This document shows positions 23,249 to 32,322 of a DNA stretch of 64,000 bases, piece after piece. The notes beneath the pieces are model-generated. The model was not told the DNA's origin, made no database searches, and saw nothing but the letters and a program-made list of their open reading frames with translations. The position numbers and the translations under genes are program-made. The stretch is from Castellaniella ginsengisoli (GTDB taxonomy: Bacteria; Pseudomonadota; Gammaproteobacteria; Burkholderiales; Burkholderiaceae_B): NCBI RefSeq assembly GCF_039523235.1, contig NZ_BAAAEX010000013.1. One strand, 5' to 3'. Position 1 is the first letter of the stretch; each line of letters opens with the position of its first letter.

Positions 23249-24322
23249 ATGCAACTCAAGCTGGCTGGCGTCGGCAAGAAAGTCGGCGCCGAAACCTGGC
23301 TCCACCCTCTGGATCTGGCGCCGCGGGAATCCGCCGTCACGGTCCTGCTCGGGGTGACCCGCGCCGGCAAGACCAGTCTGATGCGACTGATGGCCGGCCT
23401 GGATGCGCCCACCTCGGGGCGGATCCTGGTCGACGACGTGGACGTCACCGGCCTGCCCGTGCGCCGCCGCAACGTCGCCATGGTGTATCAGCAGTTCATC
23501 AATTACCCGTCCATGACGGTCGCCGCCAACATCGCTTCGCCGTTGAAGCTGCGCGGCGAGGCCGACGTCATGCCTCGCGTGCGCGAGATTGCGCGTGCCT
23601 TGCACATCGAGGAATTCCTGGGCCGCCTGCCGTCCGAACTGTCCGGCGGCCAGCAGCAACGGGTCGCCCTGGCGCGCGCACTCGCCAAGGATGCCCCCTT
23701 GATGCTGCTGGACGAGCCTCTCGTCAATCTCGACTACAAGCTTCGCGAAGAACTTCGCGAAGAACTCGGCGCTCTGTTCGACCAAGGCCGCTCCACCGTC
23801 ATCTATGCCACGACCGAACCCGGCGAGGCCTTGCTGCTCGGCGGCTATACGGCCGTGCTGGATCAGGGCGAACTGCTGCAGTACGGCCCCACGCTGGACG
23901 TGTTCCAGCGTCCCGCATCGATCCGGGTGGCGCGCGCCTTCAGCGATCCGCCCATGAATTTCCTGGCCGGCCGCGCCGGCCGTACCGCCCTCAGCCTGTC
24001 ATCGCTGGCGGGCGTGAGCCTGCCGGCGGGGCCGGACGTGCCCGATGGCGACGTGACCGTTGGCTTGCGCGCGGCCGATCTGTCGCTCATCGACCAGGGC
24101 GGAGACTGCCGGATTCCCGGGCGGGTCCAGCTCGCCGAAATCTCCGGCTCCGCCACGTATGTCCATGCCGAGACGCCGGCCGGCAATCTGGTGGCCCAGG
24201 TGCGGGGCGTCCAGCACCACAGTCTGGGAGACGCCGTGACGCTGCATTTTTCCAGCCGCCGGGCCTATGTATTCGGTCCGGATGAATCCTTGCTGCGTGC
24301 GCCCCAGGCGCGGGAGGCCTGA
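23249..24322 (+). CDS. glpS: Glycerol ABC importer ATPase GlpS (degenerate site subunit)
   Basis: This is a 357-residue sugar-type ATPase of the rhizobial GlpSTPQV glycerol importer. The signature LSGGQ (131-135), Walker B LMLLDEP and a C-terminal TOBE-like regulatory domain (about 235-345) are present. The Walker A reads GVTRAGKTS, with Arg at a usual Gly, and the switch His is replaced by Thr189 (ATTEPGEA). Its own ATP site is therefore probably weak, while its intact signature can complete the GlpT site. It is the first gene of the divergent glycerol operon, and glpT starts 1 bp after its stop. Confidence 0.92.
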   Translation: MQLKLAGVGKKVGAETWLHPLDLAPRESAVTVLLGVTRAGKTSLMRLMAGLDAPTSGRILVDDVDVTGLPVRRRNVAMVYQQFINYPSMTVAANIASPLKLRGEADVMPRVREIARALHIEEFLGRLPSELSGGQQQRVALARALAKDAPLMLLDEPLVNLDYKLREELREELGALFDQGRSTVIYATTEPGEALLLGGYTAVLDQGELLQYGPTLDVFQRPASIRVARAFSDPPMNFLAGRAGRTALSLSSLAGVSLPAGPDVPDGDVTVGLRAADLSLIDQGGDCRIPGRVQLAEISGSATYVHAETPAGNLVAQVRGVQHHSLGDAVTLHFSSRRAYVFGPDESLLRAPQAREA

Positions 24323-24323
24323 A

Positions 24324-25433
24324 ATGGCGCGCATCGAACTCCAACTGGCCCACAGCTATGCGCGCACCGTCCGCTCCGACGCCGACTATGCGCTGCTGCC
24401 TTTGGACATCACCTTCGAGGACGGCGGAGCCTATGCCTTGCTGGGTCCGTCCGGCTGCGGCAAGACCACCATGCTCAACATCATTTCGGGGCTGGTGACC
24501 GCATCGCACGGCGTCATCCGCTTCGATGGCGTGGATTGCACCCGCGCCACGCCGCAGGAACGCAACATCGCCCAGGTGTTCCAGTTCCCCGTCATCTACG
24601 ACACCATGACGGTGGGCGAGAACCTGGCATTTCCCTTGCGCAACCGCAAGGTGCCGGCCGCCCAGATCCGCGAGCGCGTCGGGCGCATCGCCGAGATGCT
24701 CGAGCTCTCCGCGCAGCTCGATCAGCGGGCGGCCAATCTGGCGGCCGACGCCAAGCAGAAAATCTCCCTGGGGCGCGGGCTGGTGCGGCCGGACGTGTCG
24801 GCCGTATTGTTCGATGAACCGCTCACGGTCATCGACCCGCACCTGAAATGGGAACTGCGCCGCAAGCTCAAGCAGATCCACCACGAACTGGGCCTGACGC
24901 TGATCTACGTCACGCACGACCAGGTCGAGGCCATGACTTTCGCCGATCAGGTGCTGGTGATGGCACGCGGCCGCGTGGTTCAGCAGGGCACCCCCGAAGA
25001 CCTGTTCGAGCGTCCGCGCCATACCTTCGTGGGGCACTTCATCGGCTCGCCCGGCATGAACCTGCTGCCGGTCGAGGGGCGTGCCGACGGCGGGCTCTGG
25101 CTGGATGGGCTCAGTCTCGGCAGGCCGGCATCCGCTGCGTTGCCGGCGGGGCCGCTGACCCTGGGCATCCGCCCCGAATACCTGAGCCTCTCGTCCGAAG
25201 GCGGCGCAGGCACCGTGCCGGCCACGGTGACCCATGTGCGCCATGTGGGCACCAGCCAGTTGCTCAGCGCCCGCATCGGCGCCCTGGAAATCAAGGCCCA
25301 TCTGCCGGTCGACGCCGTGCCTCCTGCGCCGGGCGCGGTCGTGCACCTGGCCCTGGTCGGCCCCCATACCCGTTATTACCGCAACGAAGAACTCGTGGAG
25401 GGGCCCGCGCACAGACCGGCCCCCGCAGCCTGA
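24324..25433 (+). CDS. glpT: Glycerol ABC importer ATPase GlpT (consensus Walker/H-loop subunit)
   Basis: This is a 369-residue partner of GlpS. Walker A GPSGCGKTT, Walker B VLFDEP and switch His198 (VTHDQVEA) are canonical, but the signature is LAADA (139-143) instead of LSGGQ. The C-terminal TOBE domain runs from about 240 to 355. A GlpS-GlpT dimer would have one complete site, GlpT Walker motifs plus GlpS signature. The start at 24324 follows the glpS stop by one base, preceded by GGGAGG. Not to be confused with the glycerol-3-phosphate MFS transporter also named GlpT. Confidence 0.92.
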   Translation: MARIELQLAHSYARTVRSDADYALLPLDITFEDGGAYALLGPSGCGKTTMLNIISGLVTASHGVIRFDGVDCTRATPQERNIAQVFQFPVIYDTMTVGENLAFPLRNRKVPAAQIRERVGRIAEMLELSAQLDQRAANLAADAKQKISLGRGLVRPDVSAVLFDEPLTVIDPHLKWELRRKLKQIHHELGLTLIYVTHDQVEAMTFADQVLVMARGRVVQQGTPEDLFERPRHTFVGHFIGSPGMNLLPVEGRADGGLWLDGLSLGRPASAALPAGPLTLGIRPEYLSLSSEGGAGTVPATVTHVRHVGTSQLLSARIGALEIKAHLPVDAVPPAPGAVVHLALVGPHTRYYRNEELVEGPAHRPAPAA

Positions 25434-25501
25434 TCCGTGCCTGGCGAATCCGGGCGGCATGCCGGCCGCGAGGCAGAGGGGTCGTAGCCCAAGGAAATCA
25501 T

Positions 25502-26392
25502 ATGAGTACCGTCAAACCCGTCAATCAGAAGGCCTGGTGGCTGATCCTGCCGGTGATCCTTTGCGTGGCGTTCTCGGCGATCATCCCGCTGATGACCGTC
25601 GTCAATTACTCCGTCCAGGACATCATTTCGCCGGACAACGCCGTTTTCGTCGGCACGGAGTGGTTCGCCAGCATCATGCGCGACGAAGACCTGCACGCCG
25701 CGCTCTGGAGACAGCTTATGTTCTCCGGCGCCGTGCTGGCCATCGAGATCCCGCTGGGAGTGATGCTGGCGCTGTCCATGCCCGCGCGTAGCTGGCGGGC
25801 TTCGGCCGTGCTGGTGATCGTCTCCCTGTCCCTGCTGATTCCCTGGAACGTGGTCGGCACGATCTGGCAGATCTTCGGCCGTACCGATATCGGCCTGTTC
25901 GGCTGGACGCTCGCCGCCCTGGGCGTGGATTACAGCTACGTCGGCAATCCCGTGCATGCCTGGCTCACCGTGCTGCTGATGGATGTCTGGCACTGGACGC
26001 CCCTGGTGGCGTTGCTCGCCTATGCCGGCCTGCAATCCATCCCCGAAGCCTACTACCAGGCCGCCAGCATCGACGGCGCCAGCAAATGGGCCGTGTTCCG
26101 CTACATCCAGTTGCCCAAGATGCGGGGCGTGCTGATGATCGCCGTGCTGCTGCGTTTCATGGACAGCTTCATGATCTATACCGAACCCTTCGTGCTGACC
26201 GGGGGCGGGCCGGGCAATTCCACGACCTTCCTCAGCCAGTACCTGACGCAGAAAGCCATCGGCCAGTTCGACATGGGGCCCGCCGCCGCTTTTTCGCTGA
26301 TCTACTTCCTCATCATCCTGATGTTCTGTTTCGTCCTGTACAACTGGATGCTGCGCGTCGGCACCCGGGATTCGGGAGCCGCCCATGACTGA
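25502..26392 (+). CDS. glpP: Glycerol ABC importer permease GlpP
   Basis: This is a 296-residue binding-protein-dependent permease with six TM helices. The coupling-helix EAA motif is visible as YYQAASIDGASKWAVFRYIQLP (about 180-201), the contact to the ATPases. The family is MalF-like sugar permeases. AAGGAAATCAT precedes the ATG. The end overlaps glpQ by 8 bp, so the pair is coupled, and the two permeases form the membrane channel. Confidence 0.93.
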   Translation: MSTVKPVNQKAWWLILPVILCVAFSAIIPLMTVVNYSVQDIISPDNAVFVGTEWFASIMRDEDLHAALWRQLMFSGAVLAIEIPLGVMLALSMPARSWRASAVLVIVSLSLLIPWNVVGTIWQIFGRTDIGLFGWTLAALGVDYSYVGNPVHAWLTVLLMDVWHWTPLVALLAYAGLQSIPEAYYQAASIDGASKWAVFRYIQLPKMRGVLMIAVLLRFMDSFMIYTEPFVLTGGGPGNSTTFLSQYLTQKAIGQFDMGPAAAFSLIYFLIILMFCFVLYNWMLRVGTRDSGAAHD

Positions 26393-27203
26393 CCGTTCAT
26401 TCCTGCCGCGCAAGCGCACCGTCTTCCTGATCCTGTACCTGCTGTTCGCCCTGGTCCCCATCTATTGGATGGTGGTCATGAGTTTCAAGACCAACCAGGG
26501 CATTCTGGCCGAGTTTTCCCTGTTTCCCCGTGAATTCACGCTGGACAACTACCGGCTCATCCTGACGGATCCCTCGTGGTACATGGGCTATGTCAACAGC
26601 CTGATCTATGTCTGCCTGAACATGATGATGGCGATCGCCGTGGCACTCCCCGCGGCCTATGCTTTCTCGCGCTATTCCTTCCTGGGCGACAAGCATGTGT
26701 TCTTCTGGCTGCTGACCAACCGCATGACGCCGCCCGCCGTGTTCCTGCTGCCGTTCTTCCAGCTCTACACCACCCTGGGGCTGATGGACACGCACTGGGC
26801 CGTGGCGCTGGCGCACTTGTTGTTCAACGTGCCGCTGGCAGTCTGGATCCTGGAGGGCTTCATGAGCGGCATTCCCCGTGAAATCGATGAAACCGCTTAT
26901 ATAGATGGCTACAGTTTTCCGCGCTTCTTCCTGACGATATTCCTGCCGTTGATCAAGTCCGGCGTGGGGGTGGCGGCTTTCTTCTGCTTCATGTTCAGTT
27001 GGGTGGAGCTGCTGCTGGCGCGCACCCTGACCAGTGTGGACGCCAAGCCCATCGTCGCCATCATGACCCGCACGGTCTCGGCTTCGGGCATGGACTGGGC
27101 CACGCTCGCCGCAGCCGGCACGCTCACCATCGTGCCGGGGGCCATCGTCATCTGGTTCGTGCGCCACTACATCGCGAAGGGCTTCGCGATGGGCCGGGTC
27201 TAG
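26385..27203 (+). CDS. glpQ: Glycerol ABC importer permease GlpQ
   Basis: This is a 272-residue MalG-type permease with six TM helices. The EAA loop is IDETAYIDGYSFPRFFLTIFLP (about 165-186). GLMDTHWAVALAHLLFNVPLAVWIL shows the typical helix before the loop. It starts inside the last codons of glpP. The name follows the glycerol transporter and is not the periplasmic phosphodiesterase GlpQ of E. coli. Confidence 0.93.
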   Translation: MTDRSFLPRKRTVFLILYLLFALVPIYWMVVMSFKTNQGILAEFSLFPREFTLDNYRLILTDPSWYMGYVNSLIYVCLNMMMAIAVALPAAYAFSRYSFLGDKHVFFWLLTNRMTPPAVFLLPFFQLYTTLGLMDTHWAVALAHLLFNVPLAVWILEGFMSGIPREIDETAYIDGYSFPRFFLTIFLPLIKSGVGVAAFFCFMFSWVELLLARTLTSVDAKPIVAIMTRTVSASGMDWATLAAAGTLTIVPGAIVIWFVRHYIAKGFAMGRV

Positions 27204-27232
27204 GCCTGTTCACATTGATCGAGGAGATCGCC

Positions 27233-27541
27233 ATGTTCGATTGGATGGTCTGGACCACGCCCACCGCCGTGTTCTTCATTTGCATCGTTCTGATGCTGGC
27301 CGTCATGACAGTCTGGGAAATCCGCTCGCCCACGGTCTTGCGCAAGGGCTTTCTGCCCATGGCGACCACGCGCGGCGACCGCCTGTTCATCGGCCTGCTG
27401 GTGGCCGCCTATCTCAACCTGGCCTTTCTGGGGCTGGGCGAAAGCTTGATGGGCTGGTTCGCGCTGGACGAGGAACCCTCCGTCTGGATCAGTTTCGTCC
27501 TGTCCGTGGGCGTCCTGGCGGTGATCATGCGCAAGGGGTGA
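27233..27541 (+). CDS. DUF2160 small membrane protein of the glycerol transporter operon
   Basis: This 102-residue protein has three hydrophobic segments (about 9-27, 48-66, 79-98). Genes for DUF2160 proteins sit between permease and binding-protein genes of GlpSTPQV operons in other bacteria (sometimes named glpU). The role is unknown; an accessory membrane component is plausible. The start ATG at 27233 has GAGGAG 6 bp upstream. The conserved-looking stretch WEIRSPTVLRKGFLPM connects TM1 and TM2. Confidence 0.82.
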   Translation: MFDWMVWTTPTAVFFICIVLMLAVMTVWEIRSPTVLRKGFLPMATTRGDRLFIGLLVAAYLNLAFLGLGESLMGWFALDEEPSVWISFVLSVGVLAVIMRKG

Positions 27542-27639
27542 GTCCGGGCGGAACGGGTCCGGTTCCGACAGATTTCCTGCGCCGCCTATTTCCCCGGGGG
27601 GCGCTGGCAGAGAGGGCAGGGGAGCACACAGAGGAGAAC

Positions 27640-29376
27640 ATGATGAGATTCCGCCATACCGCCTTGGCGCTGGCCGTCGCTTGCGCGCTGGGGGGGCCGG
27701 CCGCCTGGGCCGGCCCGGCCGAGGCCCAGAAATGGGTCGACAACGAGTTCCAGCCATCCACGCTGAGCAAGGATCAGCAGATGGCCGAGATGCAATGGTT
27801 CATCGACGCCGCCGCCAAGCTCAAGGCACAGGGCGTCAATGAAATCAATGTGGTCTCCGAGACCATCACCACCCATGAATACGAGGCCAAGGTCCTGGCC
27901 AAGGCCTTCGGGGAAATCACCGGGATCAAGGTCAACCACGACCTGATCCAGGAAGGCGACGTGGTCGAGAAGCTGCAGACCTCGATGCTGTCGGGCAAGT
28001 CCATCTATGACGGCTGGATTTCCGACTCCGACCTGATCGGCATGCACTACCGTTACGGCGTGGTCTTGTCGTTGACCGACTATATGGAAGGCGAGGGCAA
28101 GGAATACACCAATCCGGGCCTGGACCTGAAGGACTTCATCGGCACGTCCTTCACCACGGCGCCGGACGGCAAGATGTACCAACTGCCCGACCAGCAATTC
28201 GCCAATCTGTACTGGTTCCGCTACGACCTGTTCAATCGCCCCGACCTGAAGGAAAAATTCAAGGCCAAATACGGCTACGAATTGGGCGTGCCGGTCACCT
28301 GGACCGCCTACGAGGACATCGCCAAATTCTTTTCCGAGGACATCAAGACCCTGGACGGCAAGCCCATCTATGGCCACATGGACTACGGCAAGAAGGATCC
28401 GTCCCTGGGCTGGCGCTTCACCGATGCCTGGCTGTCGATGGCGGGTTCGGCCGACAAGGGCACGCCCAATGGCTTGCCGGTGGACGAGTGGGGCATCCGC
28501 GTGGCCGACGACAAGTGCACCCCGGTGGGCGCCTCCGTGGCGCGTGGCGGCGCGACCAATTCGCCGGCCGCCGTCTACGCACTGACCAAGTACATCGACT
28601 GGATGAAGCAGTACGCGCCCAAGGTGGCGTTGGGCATGACCTTCTCCGAATCCGGCCCCGTGCCGGCCCAGGGCGAGATTGCCCAGCAGATCTTCTGGTA
28701 CACCGCGTTCACGGCCGATATGACCAAGCCCGGCTTGCCGGTGGTCAACGAGGACGGCACGCCCAAGTGGCGTATGGCGCCGGCCCCGCATGGCCCCTAC
28801 TGGAAGGATGGCATGCAGAACGGCTACCAGGACGTGGGTTCCTGGACCTTCTTCAAGGATCACGATCCGAACAAGGTCGCCGCTGCCTGGCTGTATGCCC
28901 AGTTCGTGACGTCCAAGACGACCTCGCTGAAGAAATCCATCGAGGGCTTGACCTTCATCCGCGACAGCGACATCCACAGCGATTACTTCACTCAGAACGC
29001 CGACAAGTACGGCGGCCTGATCGAGTTCTATCGCAGCCCGGCGCGGGTGGCGTGGACGCCGACCGGCACCAACGTGCCGGATTATCCGAAACTGGCCCAG
29101 TTGTGGTGGCGCAACGTGTCCCAGGCGATTGCCGGGGAGAAGACGCCGCAGCAGGCGATGGACAACCTGGCCAATGAGATGGAAAAGGTCATGGCCCGCC
29201 TGGAGCGCGCCGGCATGAAGCGCTGCGCCCCCAAGCTCAATGAGAAGAGCGATCCGGCCAAATGGCTCAGCGACGACCACGCGCCGTGGAAGAAGCTCGC
29301 CAATGAGAATCCGAAGCCGGAGACCGTTTCCTACGATTCTCTTCTGCAGGCCTGGAAGGAAGGCCGCGTCCGTTGA
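27640..29376 (+). CDS. glpV: Glycerol ABC importer substrate-binding protein GlpV
   Basis: This is a 578-residue periplasmic binding protein. A Sec signal peptide (about 1-24, ending AWA) precedes an extracellular-solute-binding family 1 fold. Such a length is usual for GlpV and larger than maltose-type proteins. Recognisable segments include NEINVVSETITTHEYEAKVL and QLPDQQFANLYWFRYDLF. GAGGAG lies 3 bp before the tandem ATG codons (27640, 27643). It captures glycerol for GlpPQ. glpD follows 15 bp later. Confidence 0.94.
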   Translation: MMRFRHTALALAVACALGGPAAWAGPAEAQKWVDNEFQPSTLSKDQQMAEMQWFIDAAAKLKAQGVNEINVVSETITTHEYEAKVLAKAFGEITGIKVNHDLIQEGDVVEKLQTSMLSGKSIYDGWISDSDLIGMHYRYGVVLSLTDYMEGEGKEYTNPGLDLKDFIGTSFTTAPDGKMYQLPDQQFANLYWFRYDLFNRPDLKEKFKAKYGYELGVPVTWTAYEDIAKFFSEDIKTLDGKPIYGHMDYGKKDPSLGWRFTDAWLSMAGSADKGTPNGLPVDEWGIRVADDKCTPVGASVARGGATNSPAAVYALTKYIDWMKQYAPKVALGMTFSESGPVPAQGEIAQQIFWYTAFTADMTKPGLPVVNEDGTPKWRMAPAPHGPYWKDGMQNGYQDVGSWTFFKDHDPNKVAAAWLYAQFVTSKTTSLKKSIEGLTFIRDSDIHSDYFTQNADKYGGLIEFYRSPARVAWTPTGTNVPDYPKLAQLWWRNVSQAIAGEKTPQQAMDNLANEMEKVMARLERAGMKRCAPKLNEKSDPAKWLSDDHAPWKKLANENPKPETVSYDSLLQAWKEGRVR

Positions 29377-29391
29377 CCGGAGTGTGACACG

Positions 29392-30999
29392 ATGTCCCAG
29401 ATTGCTGAGCTGCCGCCCGCCACGACGGATCGGAACCAATTGCTGCACGACCTCGAGGCCTTGTCCGAGGTGGATCTGATCGTCATCGGCGGCGGCGCCA
29501 GCGGCCTGGGCGTCGCGCTGGACGCCCGGCTGCGGGGCCTGTCGGTCCTGCTGCTGGAGTCCCATGATTTCGCAGGCGGCACTTCATCACGCGCGACCAA
29601 GCTCGTGCACGGCGGAGTCCGCTATTTGGCGCAGGGCGATGTCGGCCTGGTGCGCGAGGCTCTGCATGAGCGCCGGGCGCTGCTGAACAATGCCCCGCAC
29701 CTGGCCCAGCCCCTGGCCTTCGTCATGCCCGCCTACCGGCCATGGCAAGTGCCGTTCTATGGTGCCGGCCTGAAGATCTACGATGCCCTGGCCGGCTCCG
29801 CCAGCCTGGGCCGCACCGAATGGCTGGGCCGCGCCCGCACGCGGGCCCAATTGCCGGGCGTCAATCCTGCCGGCCTGTATGGCGGCGTCAAATACTGGGA
29901 CGGCCAATTCGATGATGCGCGCCTGGCCCTCACCCTGGCGCGCACGGCCGCCGCCCAGGGCACCTTGCTGCTCAATTATTGTCCCGTCGTCGATGTGCTG
30001 CATCACAGCGGGCGCGTGAGCGGCGTACGCTGGCGCGATGCCCTGGATGCGGGCGGACGCGAAGGGACGGTCCGCGCCCGGTGCGTCATCAACGCCACCG
30101 GCGTCTGGGTCGACGATCTGCGCCGCCTGGACGACGCCGCACGCGGCCAGGCCACCACCCCCATGGTGGCGCCCAGCCAGGGGGTGCACTTGGTGGTTGA
30201 CCGGTCCTTCATGCCCGCCACCGAGGCGCTGCTGGTGCCGCGCACCCGCGATGGCCGGGTGCTGTTCGCCGTGCCTTGGCTGGGACACCTGATCCTGGGG
30301 ACCACCGATACGCCGCGCGACTCCGTGGCCCGGGAGCCTCTGGCGCTGCCTGAGGAAGTCAAGTTCATCCTGAATGAGTCGGCCCATGTGCTGGCCCGCG
30401 CGCCCCGCGCCCAGGACGTGCTCAGCGTCTGGGTCGGCCTGCGGCCTCTGGTGCGGCCCGCGCACGAGGAAGAGGGCGGCACCAAGGCCATCAGCCGCGA
30501 GCATACCGTGCAGGTCAGCCCTTCGGGGCTGGTGACGGTGACAGGCGGCAAGTGGACCACCTATCGCTCCATGGCCGAGGACGTCCTGCGCCATTGCCAG
30601 GATTCCGGGCTGGTGCCGGCCCTGCCGCCATGCCGCACGGCCGGATTCTCTCTGCTGGGCGCCCCGCCGCCGGGAGCGCCCGCGACGCGACTGACGGAGC
30701 CGCCGGGCCTGCACGCTTATGGCACCGAGGCCGCCGCCGTCCAGGCGTTGCCGGGCGCCGGCCGCGCACTGGGACTGGGCCTGACCGAAGCCATGGTCCG
30801 CCATGCCGCCCGCTGCGAATATGCCCGCACCGTCGAAGACGTGCTGGCCCGGCGTCACCGGATGCTTTTTCTGCATGCAGAGAAAGCCATTCAGGCCGCC
30901 CCCGCCGTTGCCCGCATCCTGGCCGAGGAAACCGGCTCAGACGGCGATCCAGCCGCTTTCCTGAGTCTGGCTGAGCAATACCGCCGCGTGCCGGCCTGA
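29392..30999 (+). CDS. glpD: Glycerol-3-phosphate dehydrogenase (FAD, aerobic)
   Basis: This 535-residue membrane-associated flavoprotein oxidises sn-glycerol 3-phosphate to dihydroxyacetone phosphate and passes electrons to quinone. The dinucleotide-binding motif VIGGGASGLGVALDA lies at about 25-39, followed by GGTSSRATKLVHGGVRYL, the substrate-region signature of GlpD. TGGKWTTYR near residue 385 marks the end of the FAD domain. With import (glpSTPQV), phosphorylation (glpK) and oxidation (glpD), the locus encodes a complete route from glycerol to DHAP. The ATG has CGGAG upstream. No terminator is seen after the stop. Confidence 0.95.
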   Translation: MSQIAELPPATTDRNQLLHDLEALSEVDLIVIGGGASGLGVALDARLRGLSVLLLESHDFAGGTSSRATKLVHGGVRYLAQGDVGLVREALHERRALLNNAPHLAQPLAFVMPAYRPWQVPFYGAGLKIYDALAGSASLGRTEWLGRARTRAQLPGVNPAGLYGGVKYWDGQFDDARLALTLARTAAAQGTLLLNYCPVVDVLHHSGRVSGVRWRDALDAGGREGTVRARCVINATGVWVDDLRRLDDAARGQATTPMVAPSQGVHLVVDRSFMPATEALLVPRTRDGRVLFAVPWLGHLILGTTDTPRDSVAREPLALPEEVKFILNESAHVLARAPRAQDVLSVWVGLRPLVRPAHEEEGGTKAISREHTVQVSPSGLVTVTGGKWTTYRSMAEDVLRHCQDSGLVPALPPCRTAGFSLLGAPPPGAPATRLTEPPGLHAYGTEAAAVQALPGAGRALGLGLTEAMVRHAARCEYARTVEDVLARRHRMLFLHAEKAIQAAPAVARILAEETGSDGDPAAFLSLAEQYRRVPA

Positions 31000-31336
31000 T
31001 CTTCGCGCGTGCGCCAGGGCCCCATCGCGTTGTGGCCGCGCAACTTTCTATTAGGGAAAGCCAGTGCGCACTCATGGTTTTCCCCCAAGTAATTTACATT
31101 TGAAAACATAAATTTCTTTTGATAAAGAATAAGTAGCGTCAAAATTGGGGGCACTTAAGGCTATACTCCTACCGTTCATGTAAAATGTGCATGGAAATGT
31201 ATTTTTGATGTCTGGATTTAATCGATGTGACGAATCATTTGTGACAATTGATTCAAATGTAGGCGCTGCCATCGGCGTGCCTATGACAAAGCCGGCTTCC
31301 GCTTGCGGAATCCTGCGATAGCTAAAAAGGGATCCC
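31000..31336. other. AT-rich spacer upstream of flhDC, probable regulatory region
   Basis: 337 bp with much lower GC than both flanks (strongest at 31075-31260). No supported gene. It contains overlapping inverted repeats, GAATCA/TGATTC (31232-31237, 31249-31254) and CATTTG/CAAATG (31236-31241, 31254-31259), plus TGTGAC twice (31226, 31240). This is the expected location of the flhDC promoter and of regulators acting on it, but I cannot identify a -35/-10 pair with confidence. Confidence 0.5.
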
Positions 31337-31657
31337 ATGTCTACTTTCGATTCCACGCTGTTGAACGACATCCGCGAAGTCAATCTGTCCTATCTGATGC
31401 TGGCTCAGCGCCTGTTGCGCGAGAACTTGTCCGCTGGCATGTTCCGGCTGGGATTCGATGCCGATGTTGCGGAAATCATTCTCAATCTGTCGCCGGCCCA
31501 GATCGTCCGGTTGGCCAGTTCCAATTCCGTGCTGTGCGCCTTCCGCCTGAATGACGCCCAGTTGCTCAACTCCCTGACGCACGAAGTCCTGGGCGGCGTG
31601 CTGCAGCAGGCGCATTCCACCATCCTCATGGCTCGGCAGGAAACCGTTTCCGCTTAG
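31337..31657 (+). CDS. flhD: FlhD, flagellar master regulator subunit
   Basis: This is a 106-residue all-helical protein; FlhD4C2 activates class II flagellar promoters together with sigma-70. The conserved N-terminal LLNDIREVNLSYLMLAQRLLREN (about 8-30) and the C-terminal helix region ILNLSPAQIVRLASSN match FlhD. It starts 4 bp after an AAAAAGGGATCC stretch and is followed after 4 bp by flhC. It sits at the head of the whole flagellar/chemotaxis cluster. Confidence 0.94.
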   Translation: MSTFDSTLLNDIREVNLSYLMLAQRLLRENLSAGMFRLGFDADVAEIILNLSPAQIVRLASSNSVLCAFRLNDAQLLNSLTHEVLGGVLQQAHSTILMARQETVSA

Positions 31658-31661
31658 CCCC

Positions 31662-32225
31662 ATGTCCAGCAAGAGTGTTTCCCGAGAGGCCGACGACATC
31701 CTGCTTGCCACGGACATGATCCGTCTGGGCGCCCGTCTGCAGGTGCTGCAGGCCGAGACGTCCCTCAGCTACGATCGGCTGGCGCGCCTGTACCGCGAGG
31801 TCAAGGGCGCTTCGCCCCCCAAAGGCATGCTGCCGTTTTCGGTGGACTGGTTCATGACCTGGCTGCCGAACATCCACTCCAGCCTGTTCTACAACATCTA
31901 CCGCTACATGGATACCTTCACCCCGGCGAAGAAATCGCAGGCGCTGGTGGAGGCCTATCGCCTGTACCTGGAGCAATCCTCGGTGGGCCTGCAGCCCGGC
32001 GAAGTCGTCGACGAACCGGTGCTCAGCTTCACGCGCGCCTGGATGCTGGTGCGCTTTTTCGAGAGCGGACTGGTCCAGTTGTCCGGCTGCCAGCAATGCC
32101 AGGGCTTGTTCGTCGCGCACGCGCACGATCCGGAATCGGGATTCATCTGCGCCATCTGCAAGCCGCCTCCCCGGGCGGGCAAGACCCGTGCGCGCCGCCG
32201 GTCCGCGGCGCGCCAGCCGGCCTGA
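31662..32225 (+). CDS. flhC: FlhC, flagellar master regulator subunit
   Basis: This is a 187-residue DNA-binding and zinc-containing partner of FlhD. Four cysteines (CQQCQG and CAIC, about residues 144-164) form the zinc site. MIRLGARLQVLQAETSLSYDRLARLYREVKG (about 19-49) and LPFSVDWFMTWLPNIHSSLFYNIYRY are typical. The C-terminus is a basic Arg/Ala tail. It is cotranscribed with flhD; motA follows after about 97 bp. Confidence 0.94.
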   Translation: MSSKSVSREADDILLATDMIRLGARLQVLQAETSLSYDRLARLYREVKGASPPKGMLPFSVDWFMTWLPNIHSSLFYNIYRYMDTFTPAKKSQALVEAYRLYLEQSSVGLQPGEVVDEPVLSFTRAWMLVRFFESGLVQLSGCQQCQGLFVAHAHDPESGFICAICKPPPRAGKTRARRRSAARQPA

Positions 32226-32322
32226 TTCTGGATTTGTGGACAAAAAGACCTGTTTAACCATGCTTTTGAATGCAGGAAAACAGGGGATGATGGCGATATT
32301 CTGATTCTCGAGGCGTGCGCAC

